DNA from: Rikenellaceae bacterium
GTDB lineage: Bacteria > Bacteroidota > Bacteroidia > Bacteroidales > UBA932
Length of the DNA stretch: 10,783 bases
Direction: 5' to 3'
NCBI GenBank assembly: GCA_900769145.1
Contig: CAAGFN010000076.1
Span: forward strand, 1-10,783
A program made the translations under genes and the position numbers. Shown here in pieces: positions 1 to 6,836 of the stretch. The stretch's first letter is position 1. Each line of letters starts with the position of its first letter. Below the pieces are notes generated by a model. The model ran no database searches. It was not told the DNA's origin and saw nothing but the letters and a program-made list of their open reading frames with translations.

Positions 1-2021
1 CTGCCGAGGTGTCAGTAGGAAAATGGTTCTCGCCTTATGCCGGTGCAAGGCTTGGCCTCCAGGGGCTGACTATCAAGGAGCCTTCCTTTGACAGGAATAT
101 CGGATATGCATATATCCACGCAGATGTGATGTGGAACTTTACCAATACGGTTCTCCGCGAAAAGACCGGGCATTTGTGGAATGCAGTGCCATACGCACAT
201 ATCGGAGTGGTAAATTCTTTCCACAGGCACGGTGGCCTGTTCAAGAGGGAGTTTGCGGCAGGAGCGGGTCTTTACAATGCTTTCCCGATTGATCCGTACG
301 TGGATTTGTTCGCTGATCTCAGGGCTACTCTCCTGAACGGAAGGTCAGCAGGGAAGAAGAACGGCGCATTAGTCCAGCCTACTGTCCTGGTGGGACTTGC
401 TTACAATATCGGAGGTAGCAGATGGATGGGGCGTGACTCCGGGAAACGTTGCTATTCAGATGATTACGTGCCTCAGGGCCCGCTTGAGTACAATGGTTTC
501 GCAGGCAATTGGAGTATCTACGGCGCAGTAGGCATTACCGGTTTCAGCCTTGACGTACGGCATTTGTCCAATCTTTCAGTGAAGCCGGCATTGGAAGTCG
601 GTGTGGCCAAGTCATTCTCTCCTTCGTTCGGCGGCAGGGTAGGCTATCATCGTTCTGCACTTGCGGCACGGGGAAAGGATTATGACTGGAGTTACATTCA
701 CGGAGATGTCCTCTGGGATATTAGGGGAAGTTTCTCAAAATATGACCCTGACAGGATTTGGAGCATTGCCCCTTATATGTCAATGGGAGTTTCCCTCGTG
801 GAATACAGCAAAAATACCAGTGCGAGGTTTGCGGCAGGTCCCGGTCTCCTGAACACATTCAGGTTCAATGACAGGCTCGGTGCGTTCGTGGATTTGCGTG
901 GCGTGCTTCTTTCCGAGAGGCAGTTCGGAAGCAACGGAGGCTATGCCGTGACAGGTTCCGCATTGGCCGGACTTTATCTTTCACTCGGGAAGTCCCGCTG
1001 GGATGACCGTGGAACTGGAATTTTGCTGAATGGCTTCGGGGACAACTGGTTCGTGCAGATGTCAGGCGGTTTCGGCCTTGTGCTGGACACCTGGCAGAGG
1101 TTCAACGGCCGTCCCGGCCCTGCGATTGACCTGGCCTTGGGAAAATGGTTCTCTCCTGAGTGGGGAACACGTCTGGGTTATCTCTTCGAGAATTTCGTGA
1201 AGGATGACGGTTCCGAGTTCGACAGCGGATATGTCCATGCTGATGTGCTCTGGAATATGTCCAATGCCATCGGCGGTTACAAGGCTGACAGGGTTTATAC
1301 GGCTTCGCCTTATCTCAATTTCGGTGTTGTCAATGCCCGTAACCATTTTGCCGGCAGGATAGGCAAAGATTATTCAGCAGGCGTGGGATTGCTGAATGAT
1401 TTCAAGGTGGATGACAGGATGAGCTTCATCATTGACCTTAGAGGTCGCATTATCCCTGGCAGGCTTACTGGCAAGGGTGCGGGCAAGGCTCTGGCAGGGG
1501 AGGCTCTCTTCGGGCTTTCCTGCAATCTTGGCCAAGGCGGATGGAAACCTGTCAGGTCCGGCGAAGATCTCAGGGGACCTTGGGCCATTTCCACCAATGT
1601 TCTTTCACTCGTGGATCTGGCTACTCTCAATCTTGGCCTGGAGTATGCCGCAGGTAGACATTGTTCCATAGATATGCAGATGGAATACAATGGCTGGAAG
1701 TTCAACCACAGGGACAGGAAGCGGTCTTTCAATCTTGGAGTGAGATACTGGCCTTGGTATGTTTACAGCGGTGTATGGGTGAGGGGCTTCGCAGGTGCCG
1801 AGGATTGTGATGCCGAGGGTCTTCCTCTCAAGTATTTGAACGGGGTGAACGACAAGTTCGGCGCAGGTTTCTCTGCAGGTTATTCGCTTATGCTCGCCAA
1901 ACATTTCAACCTCGATTTCGGTCTGGGATTCTGGGGTGGCGTGAAGCATGTTTACGGAGGAGACTGGACCGGCTTCATTGCCCCGAAAGATATCCGGATT
2001 TCGCTCATGTTCGTGCTCTGA
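1..2021 (+). CDS. Tandem-repeat outer-membrane beta-barrel protein with C-terminal DUF3575-like domain (5' end missing)
   Basis: The reading frame is open from the window edge (first full codon at position 3, reading A-E-V-S-V-G-K-W-F-S-P) to TGA at 2019-2021, so the gene starts upstream and the GTG at 9 is internal. Residues below count from the codon at 9. Three homologous beta-rich units follow one another at about 1-140, 161-337 and 341-518. Each has an FSPxxGxRxGY-like segment (7, 203, 381), an H(A/G)DV(M/L)W motif (37, 231, 410), an (A/S)PYxxxGV strand, an FAAGxGLLN-like strand, a DLR strand and a closing GL-x-NLG-S-x-W-like strand. Alternating hydrophobic and aromatic residues with glycine turns fit outer-membrane beta strands. 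Residues about 524-670 resemble DUF3575 (NVLSLVDLATLNLGLEYA, then VRYWPW and GWKF-type strands). No signal peptide is visible because the N-terminus is missing. The specific role is unknown. A terminator candidate follows, so it is probably not cotranscribed with the next gene. Confidence 0.8.
   Translation, partial: AEVSVGKWFSPYAGARLGLQGLTIKEPSFDRNIGYAYIHADVMWNFTNTVLREKTGHLWNAVPYAHIGVVNSFHRHGGLFKREFAAGAGLYNAFPIDPYVDLFADLRATLLNGRSAGKKNGALVQPTVLVGLAYNIGGSRWMGRDSGKRCYSDDYVPQGPLEYNGFAGNWSIYGAVGITGFSLDVRHLSNLSVKPALEVGVAKSFSPSFGGRVGYHRSALAARGKDYDWSYIHGDVLWDIRGSFSKYDPDRIWSIAPYMSMGVSLVEYSKNTSARFAAGPGLLNTFRFNDRLGAFVDLRGVLLSERQFGSNGGYAVTGSALAGLYLSLGKSRWDDRGTGILLNGFGDNWFVQMSGGFGLVLDTWQRFNGRPGPAIDLALGKWFSPEWGTRLGYLFENFVKDDGSEFDSGYVHADVLWNMSNAIGGYKADRVYTASPYLNFGVVNARNHFAGRIGKDYSAGVGLLNDFKVDDRMSFIIDLRGRIIPGRLTGKGAGKALAGEALFGLSCNLGQGGWKPVRSGEDLRGPWAISTNVLSLVDLATLNLGLEYAAGRHCSIDMQMEYNGWKFNHRDRKRSFNLGVRYWPWYVYSGVWVRGFAGAEDCDAEGLPLKYLNGVNDKFGAGFSAGYSLMLAKHFNLDFGLGFWGGVKHVYGGDWTGFIAPKDIRISLMFVL
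3..1562 (+). repeat. Three in-frame tandem repeats of a beta-barrel unit
   Basis: The protein-level units lie at about 3-428 (5' portion outside the window), 489-1019 and 1029-1562. The best anchors are the codons for YIHADVMW, YIHGDVLW and YVHADVLW, spaced 194 and 179 residues apart. The FSPxxGxRxG and closing GL-x-LG-x-S-x-W-like strands recur at matching offsets. The DNA copies have diverged, so this is an old intragenic duplication rather than a recent amplification. A fourth unit could lie upstream. Confidence 0.75.
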
Positions 2022-2033
2022 TGGGGCCGGGAT

Positions 2034-2104
2034 TGTCCGATGTCCATATTGTCCATATCCAATCTGTTGATTATCAATGGATTGGATTTTTCATTTGTCC
2101 ATAT
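2034..2104 (+). repeat. Short direct repeats TGTCCATAT in the intergenic gap
   Basis: TGTCCATAT occurs at 2041-2049 and immediately again at 2050-2058, with a third exact copy at 2096-2104 beyond the hairpin. A partial copy, TGTCCGA, sits at 2034-2040. The gap is otherwise AT-rich and short. The third copy lies about 30 nt upstream of the -7 promoter element, in a position where an activator or repressor could bind. A regulatory role is inference only. Confidence 0.5.
2059..2091 (+). terminator. Probable intrinsic terminator of the tandem-barrel gene
   Basis: An imperfect palindrome centred on 2072 lies 37 nt after the stop codon. CCAATC at 2059-2064 pairs with GATTGG at 2080-2085, and TTGA at 2067-2070 pairs with TCAA at 2074-2077. 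The two intervening positions form U-G/G-U wobble pairs in RNA. This gives a continuous 12-bp stem with a three-base loop (TTA), followed directly by ATTTTT at 2086-2091. The stem is not GC-rich, so strength is uncertain. The same dyad could also be an operator for the downstream promoter. Confidence 0.6.
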
Positions 2105-2117
2105 AGGAAATGCATGA

Positions 2118-2142
2118 TTTTGCTCATATTGACATAACTTTG
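2118..2142 (+). promoter_or_regulatory. Candidate Bacteroidetes promoter for the 806-residue receptor gene
   Basis: TAACTTTG at 2135-2142 matches the Bacteroidetes -7 consensus TAnnTTTG exactly. A TTTTG at 2118-2122 resembles the -33 TTTG element but is only 12 nt upstream instead of about 19-21, and no better -33 match is present at normal spacing. Transcription would start near 2148-2151, leaving a leader of only about 20-25 nt before the ATG at 2172. Confidence 0.5.
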
Positions 2143-2171
2143 CACCATCGGAAAATGAACAAGTTTAAGAT

Positions 2172-4592
2172 ATGAAAAGATTATTTGCATTTTTGATTGT
2201 TACGGTCCTCTGCAGCTTCACGATGTCCGCTGCGAGACAGGACAACATTGTATCCGCCAAGCTGGTGGACAAGACGGACGGAAGTGCCCTCGGATGGGCG
2301 ACAGTGGCAGTGAGGGATGTGGAAGGAAACATTACTGCCTGCACAACTACTGATGAGAATGGAATGTTCAAGGTCAATTTCCCATCGGCCCATAAGATGA
2401 CAATTTCCCTTATAGGATATAAGGATGTCGTGCTTGTTGAACTCGCAGACGGGACGGTGGTCGGGATGGAGGCCGACAAGGAGAGCATTGCCGCCGCGAC
2501 TGTGACCGAGAAGGTCAGGCTGGTGGAGATGAAGGTGGACAAAATCGTGATGAATGTGAGCCAGAGTGCATTCGCTCAGGGTTCCACAGGTATGGACCTT
2601 ATCAAGAAGGCTCCCGGCGTAGTCATTGACAAGGACGGCAACATCACTCTCAACGGCAAGTCCGTGGCCATCTGGATTGACGGAAGGCCTTCATATATGG
2701 ACGGCAAGGCCCTGGAGGCATTGCTCCGCTCTACTCCCGGTACCAGCATTGAGAAGTTCGAACTGATTGCCAACCCTTCATCCAAGTACGATGCCCAGGG
2801 TCAGGGCGGTATCATCAATATCAAGACCAAGAAGAATGCTCTGTCAGGCTTCAACGGCTCGCTTGGCGGCACCGTGGGTGGTATGTATTTCGGCAAGACC
2901 GACCGCTTCCTCTGGCAGGAGGATCTATGGGCAAACCTGAACTACCGCACGAAGAAGACCAATACCTTCCTCAATGTCTATGAGGGTGATTACAAGACAG
3001 ATATCGACTTTGCGACCGATTTGGAGACAATTACTTCAGCCGGTCCTTTCAAGCAGAGGACGGAGTCTCTCCTCTGCAATGATTACAAGGGTATGAATGT
3101 CAAGCTCGGAAATGACTGGTTCATTGATGACAAGAATATTTTCGGCGTGATCCTGAATGTCCCGGGTTCCTGGAACAATATGGGAGGCAAGGGCAATGAC
3201 CCTTTCAACGGCTCCAGTATCCAGGAGGCAGGCGGAATCAGGACTGAGAACCGCTCGGCAACTGACAACGATTCCAAGAGCCTGACTACCAGCGCAAATC
3301 TCAATTATACCCATATCTTCGATGAGGCCAGGTCCTCTGAAATCACGACCAATGTGGACTGGTACCGCACCGGTTCCAAGTCCTACAATACAGTGCTTAA
3401 CCAGGACTCAGTGGACGGTGCGGAATACGTAGAGTCGAAGAAGGTGATTGACAACAAGTCAACCGTGAGCATTTATTCGGCGAAGGCTGACTGGCAGTCC
3501 GTGGTCTGGAAGAATGCGATGCTTGAGGCCGGCGGAAAATGGGCCGGATCATTCACGGACAACCGTATGCTCAAGACTGAGACCTCAATGCCGGACAACC
3601 GCAATGATTTCACTTATCAGGAGCATATCGCGGCATTGTATGTCAGCCTGGCGAAGCCTTTCGGCAAATTCAGCATCAAGGCCGGTCTCAGGGGAGAGTA
3701 CACCAATTCCTACGGCAACTGGAAAAGTGCCGGTACAGATACCCGCAGGAGCTATTTCGACCTGTTCCCTACATTCTTCGCAGGCTGGAACAAGTCCGAG
3801 AACTTCATGATGAATCTTTCCTATACGAGGCGTATCCAGAGGCCGAACTACTACAATCTCAATCCGGCGGAAGAGTATGCTGATGCTCACAGCTTCATCG
3901 TGGGCAATCCTGACCTCAAGCCCCAGTACACGAACTCAGTAAGCCTTTCAGCAGTGTTTTACAAGCATTTTTCAGTGGCAATAGGATATGACCACAACAA
4001 GGATATGTTCAACCAGCTTCCGTCATACAAGGAGAATGGTGACCAGCTTCTTACCTGGGGCAACTTCGGATATTGCCACATGGCCTATCTCGCGGCAAAT
4101 ATTTCAGGCTTCCAGATTGCGAAATGGCTGCAGTGGACATTGAACCTGAACGGCCTGTATTCTGACAATATTGACGTGAATCTGCGCAACAGGAGCTTCA
4201 TGTTCGCCGGCTACACTGATTTTACATTCGTTCTTCCGAAGGACTGGAAAATCCAGATTGACGGACGTTACAACTCTCCTATGACCTGGGGCTATTTCAG
4301 GTTGGAGCCAGTCTTTGTCAGCAATCTTGGCATCAAGAAGAACTTCCTGGAGAACCGTCTCACTCTCTCTATTGATGTGGACAATCTTTTCCGCACCCAG
4401 AGGCAGGATCTCACGGTTGTCGGTGGTACGGACGAGAATGTCACCTTGTCCAAACTCTACCAGCGTTACCATAGCCAGAAGGTGAAAATCGGCGTGAGCT
4501 ACAACTTCGGACAGGCACAGCGCTCCCGTTACCGCAAGGTCGGCAATCTTGAGGAGACATCAAGAACATCCGGCACCGGTATCGGTGGCTAG
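2172..4592 (+). CDS. TonB-dependent receptor-like outer membrane beta-barrel family protein
   Basis: This 806-residue protein has a signal peptide (MKRLFAFLIVTVLCSFTMSA, cleavage near residue 20-21). A carboxypeptidase-regulatory-like Ig-fold domain spans about 26-95 (GWATVAV, TTDENGMFKV, ISLIGYKD). A TonB-receptor plug-like region spans about 123-220, with VDKIVMNVS, DLIKKAPGVVIDKDGNITLNG, a DGRPSYM segment and the SSKYDAQGQGGIINIKTKK strand. The rest is a long beta-barrel of the OMP_b-brl_3 type, with YTRRIQRPNYYNLNP and NPDLKPQYTNS as characteristic segments. The last barrel strand (KIGVSYNFG) is followed by about 28 polar residues rich in R, S, T and G, a tail seen in this family. These proteins are TonB-receptor-like, but most have no known substrate and no SusD partner; none is visible next to this gene. 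The start is set by the signal peptide. ATG at 2155 opens a six-codon frame whose TGA overlaps this ATG (ATGA). It has its own promoter candidate and converges with the glycan operon. Confidence 0.9.
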   Translation: MKRLFAFLIVTVLCSFTMSAARQDNIVSAKLVDKTDGSALGWATVAVRDVEGNITACTTTDENGMFKVNFPSAHKMTISLIGYKDVVLVELADGTVVGMEADKESIAAATVTEKVRLVEMKVDKIVMNVSQSAFAQGSTGMDLIKKAPGVVIDKDGNITLNGKSVAIWIDGRPSYMDGKALEALLRSTPGTSIEKFELIANPSSKYDAQGQGGIINIKTKKNALSGFNGSLGGTVGGMYFGKTDRFLWQEDLWANLNYRTKKTNTFLNVYEGDYKTDIDFATDLETITSAGPFKQRTESLLCNDYKGMNVKLGNDWFIDDKNIFGVILNVPGSWNNMGGKGNDPFNGSSIQEAGGIRTENRSATDNDSKSLTTSANLNYTHIFDEARSSEITTNVDWYRTGSKSYNTVLNQDSVDGAEYVESKKVIDNKSTVSIYSAKADWQSVVWKNAMLEAGGKWAGSFTDNRMLKTETSMPDNRNDFTYQEHIAALYVSLAKPFGKFSIKAGLRGEYTNSYGNWKSAGTDTRRSYFDLFPTFFAGWNKSENFMMNLSYTRRIQRPNYYNLNPAEEYADAHSFIVGNPDLKPQYTNSVSLSAVFYKHFSVAIGYDHNKDMFNQLPSYKENGDQLLTWGNFGYCHMAYLAANISGFQIAKWLQWTLNLNGLYSDNIDVNLRNRSFMFAGYTDFTFVLPKDWKIQIDGRYNSPMTWGYFRLEPVFVSNLGIKKNFLENRLTLSIDVDNLFRTQRQDLTVVGGTDENVTLSKLYQRYHSQKVKIGVSYNFGQAQRSRYRKVGNLEETSRTSGTGIGG

Positions 4593-4606
4593 GAGCCGGT
4601 GCCGGA
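4569..4606. terminator. Inverted repeat across the convergent gap, possible bidirectional terminator
   Basis: TCCGGCACCGG at 4569-4579 is perfectly complementary to CCGGTGCCGGA at 4596-4606, with a 16-nt spacer that contains the TAG stop (4590-4592) of the plus-strand gene. It sits between two convergent genes, 20 nt past the stop of the minus-strand operon. No strong T-tract follows on either strand: TATTCTT begins 4 nt after it on plus, and TGTTCTT directly after it on minus. Termination in both directions is therefore plausible but not proven. Confidence 0.5.
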
Positions 4607-4626
4607 CGGGTATTCTTACGGGATTG

Positions 4627-5772
4627 TCAATCGTTCGGATGAAGGAAATTGATGTCGTCAAGCCAGGTAGGCGTAGTCTTGAGTTCAATGTCGTAGCCGT
4701 TGACGGCCTCCTTCAGTACCTTGCCTGAACCTTCATCGAATTTCCAATATGCGCATAGACCGGGGCTGTCCACAGGGACGGCCCTGTTCATTGCATCCTG
4801 GATGGTGGATTGGGCGAGGCATTTGTTCCAGAGCCTTATCTGGGCTAGGGAGTAGAACTGCCCGTATCCGAGGCCGCTGCAGAGATTCAGCCTTCCGAAT
4901 GAGAATGTGCGTCCCGCCGTGAACTGGAGATTGGCGTCCTTTTCCCCGTTGATATAGAGCTGCATAAGATCATTCTGGTAGGTATAGGCGATGTGATACC
5001 ATTTGCCCGGCTCCCAAGGATGGGTGTGGTCGTCGAGATAGACTCCGTCGAGCTGGTTCTGGAACCAAGGTCCGTCTCCGGCCGTGTTCTTTGCCCACCA
5101 TCTGAAGTAGAAGACACCGAAGCCGAGAGGGGAGGAGTTGCTGTAGAAGGCATTGCCTCCGTTCTCTGCGTCCATCATGAGCCAGAATTCCAATGTCCAT
5201 TCGCCCAGGCCTTGGAGCTGGCCGTTGTCGAAGGTGACGTTGCAGCCTCCGGCATTGGTGGCAGTAAGCTTTGGAACCTTCTGTATGTGAGGGGTCATCA
5301 GGATGAACATTATGTGTCTGGCATCGCCGGCTGTTTTGACCGGTCCGTTTACAGACTCTATCATTAGCGGAAGAGCGTATGCTTCCCCGTTGGGCGAGCT
5401 GAACTGCTTGATTTCCAATGATATGGTCTTTGCGAGACTGCCTGCCTCGATGGTCACATTCCTGTCGAAGCTCCTGTATTCCTCCGGGAGAACCAGATAG
5501 GATGTTCCCTTTCTCTCATTGTAACTGCGGATGAAATCCTCGTCAATGCCGAGATTTACCTCAATGTCGGTGTCGATTGCCTCAGCAAGCCTGATTGTCA
5601 ATGTCTTGGTGATGGTTCCCTCTATTGTGAGGCTCTCTACCTGCTGGTTGAATTTGTCTTCAGGGGCAGCCTCGGATATGAATACGGCGTTCTCTATGAC
5701 GCTGTATTCTGCATTGTCGCAGGAGGCGGCCAGAATCATGGCGGCCGCTGCCAATATTGATTTTCTGTTCAT
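4627..5772 (-). CDS. Surface lipoprotein, DUF1735 (BT_3987-like N-terminal) plus LamG/concanavalin-fold domain
   Basis: This 381-residue lipoprotein has signal peptide MNRKSILAAAAMILAASC with acylated Cys18 (box AASC), followed by D-N-A-E, an acidic start compatible with surface export. Residues about 30-160 form a DUF1735-type beta-sandwich (TLTIRLAEAIDTDIEVNLGID, SYNERKGTSYLVLPEEYRSF, ITIEAGS-like and YALPLMIESV segments). Residues about 175-360 form a LamG/concanavalin A-like lectin fold (GEWTLEFWLMM, KWYHIAYTY 257-265, LYINGEK 272-278, IRLWNKCL 312-319, YWKFDEGSG 342-350). No catalytic motif is seen. This domain pair is common in Bacteroidetes glycan loci next to GH18 enzymes, where such proteins bind glycan at the cell surface; that role is inferred here. 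It is the last gene of the operon, 20 nt after the GH18 stop. The start is fixed by the signal peptide and a purine-rich stretch just upstream. Confidence 0.88.
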   Translation of the reverse strand: MNRKSILAAAAMILAASCDNAEYSVIENAVFISEAAPEDKFNQQVESLTIEGTITKTLTIRLAEAIDTDIEVNLGIDEDFIRSYNERKGTSYLVLPEEYRSFDRNVTIEAGSLAKTISLEIKQFSSPNGEAYALPLMIESVNGPVKTAGDARHIMFILMTPHIQKVPKLTATNAGGCNVTFDNGQLQGLGEWTLEFWLMMDAENGGNAFYSNSSPLGFGVFYFRWWAKNTAGDGPWFQNQLDGVYLDDHTHPWEPGKWYHIAYTYQNDLMQLYINGEKDANLQFTAGRTFSFGRLNLCSGLGYGQFYSLAQIRLWNKCLAQSTIQDAMNRAVPVDSPGLCAYWKFDEGSGKVLKEAVNGYDIELKTTPTWLDDINFLHPND

Positions 5773-5773
5773 A

Positions 5774-5786
5774 TCTCTTTCTTTTT
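5774..5786 (-). promoter_or_regulatory. Purine-rich ribosome entry stretch for the DUF1735/LamG gene
   Basis: On the minus strand the 20-nt gap between the GH18 stop (TAG at 5795-5793) and the ATG at 5772 holds an unbroken purine run, AAAAAGAAAGAGA, ending one base before the ATG. It is not a classical Shine-Dalgarno site at normal spacing. A/G-rich leaders of this kind are usual in Bacteroidetes, and it supports this start. Confidence 0.45.
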
Positions 5787-5792
5787 ACGGCA

Positions 5793-6836
5793 CTATTTGC
5801 GGGCCGGGTTCATCTGCTGGATGGCAGCCCTGAGGTGGTAATAGTCGCTCTTGCTTCGTCCAAGATTGAATCTGTAGGCTCCGACGCCGCCTGTACGGCA
5901 ACCGGGCAGGCCCGGGCGGTAGTACATTGCCATTCCCATGAGTGACCAGGTATGGATTCCGTCCCTCGTCGTGAAGTCGCAGCCTCCGCTGGTTTGGTAT
6001 TTCTCGAAGTCTTCGCACCATACTGTCTTGCGCATTATGGTCTCCTCTGTTTCGAGGACTCCGAACTTGGCGAGCAGTCCGTTGAATCGCTGGTCGAGAT
6101 TGTAGTCGCCCGGGCAGTAATATGCCTGGATGATATAGTAGTCGAGGAGCGGTCCTGTCTCCGCAAGCAGGGTCTGCGGCTCTCCGTCCACGGCCAGAAT
6201 CAGGTCCGAGCCGGATGTCGGGCCCATATAATTGGCTATCTCAGAGAGGAATATGTGCATTGCGGCTGGGGAGCCGGAGATATTGCCCTTGTAGCCGTAG
6301 TTCGGTTCGTAGTCGAAGTCGCAGCCGTCATAGCCGTAATGCTTTACGGTATCCACTATAGCCCTGGCGTATTTCCTGATGGCCTCGTCGGCTTCTGCGC
6401 TTCCATCGTAGTTCTGTTCACTCCAGCCCCAATATTCTTTTGCTGAGTATCCAGCAGGGGTGATTTCTCTTCCTATGTCAACCACGTGCTGGCACCAGAG
6501 CACCTTCGTGCCCTTCTTGGTCTGGACTTCTTTCATATCGGCTTTCTGCTCCTTGGAGAGCCCGGTTTTTCCGCCCCAGATGGAAACCACGTCCATTGAG
6601 TCAGGAATGCCCCTGAGCTGGTTGTAGAGGTTGCTTCCGGTTCCTGTCCAGCCGCTGAACCATCCGAAGCAGATGGCGTGGTCGGACTCCTTGTAGTCCC
6701 GGAGGGCCTTGTAATATGCCTCGGAATTGATGTTTACCGGGTCGTGGAACTTCGGGTCCGGGTTTGTCCATTCCGAGCAGGATGCGACGCAGATTGCAAG
6801 CGCCGCGGATATTATCATTGTCTTTTTCATCTTCAT
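5793..6836 (-). CDS. Glycoside hydrolase family 18 lipoprotein (endo-beta-N-acetylglucosaminidase-like)
   Basis: This 347-residue lipoprotein is predicted to be an endo-acting hydrolase of beta-1,4-linked GlcNAc, such as an N-glycan chitobiose core or chitin oligomers. The lipobox VASC gives acylated Cys20. The start of the TIM-barrel fold is suggested by ICFGWFSGWTG, MDVVSIWGG and KVLWCQHVVD strands. Strand four carries YDGCDFDYE, the intact GH18 DxxDxDxE motif with Asp170, Asp173, Asp175 and acid/base Glu177. IIQAYY at about 235-240 matches the position of the Q/MxY motif that supports the substrate acetamido group. The fold continues to GVGAYRFNLGRSKSDYYHL at the end. It resembles BT1044-like GH18 proteins from N-glycan loci; this assignment rests on recalled motifs only. 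ATG at 6836 overlaps the susD stop as TGATG, suggesting coupled translation. An earlier in-frame ATG at 6866 would place ten odd residues before the signal peptide, and ATG at 6830 is an equally good alternative. Because the catalytic residues are present, activity is more likely than a binding-only role. Confidence 0.87.
   Translation of the reverse strand: MKMKKTMIISAALAICVASCSEWTNPDPKFHDPVNINSEAYYKALRDYKESDHAICFGWFSGWTGTGSNLYNQLRGIPDSMDVVSIWGGKTGLSKEQKADMKEVQTKKGTKVLWCQHVVDIGREITPAGYSAKEYWGWSEQNYDGSAEADEAIRKYARAIVDTVKHYGYDGCDFDYEPNYGYKGNISGSPAAMHIFLSEIANYMGPTSGSDLILAVDGEPQTLLAETGPLLDYYIIQAYYCPGDYNLDQRFNGLLAKFGVLETEETIMRKTVWCEDFEKYQTSGGCDFTTRDGIHTWSLMGMAMYYRPGLPGCRTGGVGAYRFNLGRSKSDYYHLRAAIQQMNPARK

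Noticed and set aside
1370..1949. Minus-strand frames of 114-120 codons opposite the tandem-barrel gene
   Set aside because: The plus frame has repeated, conserved structure through this region, so these are antisense shadows.
2034..2104. CRISPR-like array from the TGTCCATAT repeats
   Set aside because: The units are only 9 bp, two abut with no spacer, and no cas gene is present.
4993..5367. Plus-strand open frame of 124 codons opposite the DUF1735/LamG gene
   Set aside because: It is a shadow of a gene with clear domains; no start-site context or family resemblance.
5952..6446. Plus-strand open frame of 164 codons opposite the GH18 gene
   Set aside because: It lies wholly inside the antisense of a clearly conserved gene, has no recognisable domain or signal, and its composition follows from the codon usage of the other strand.
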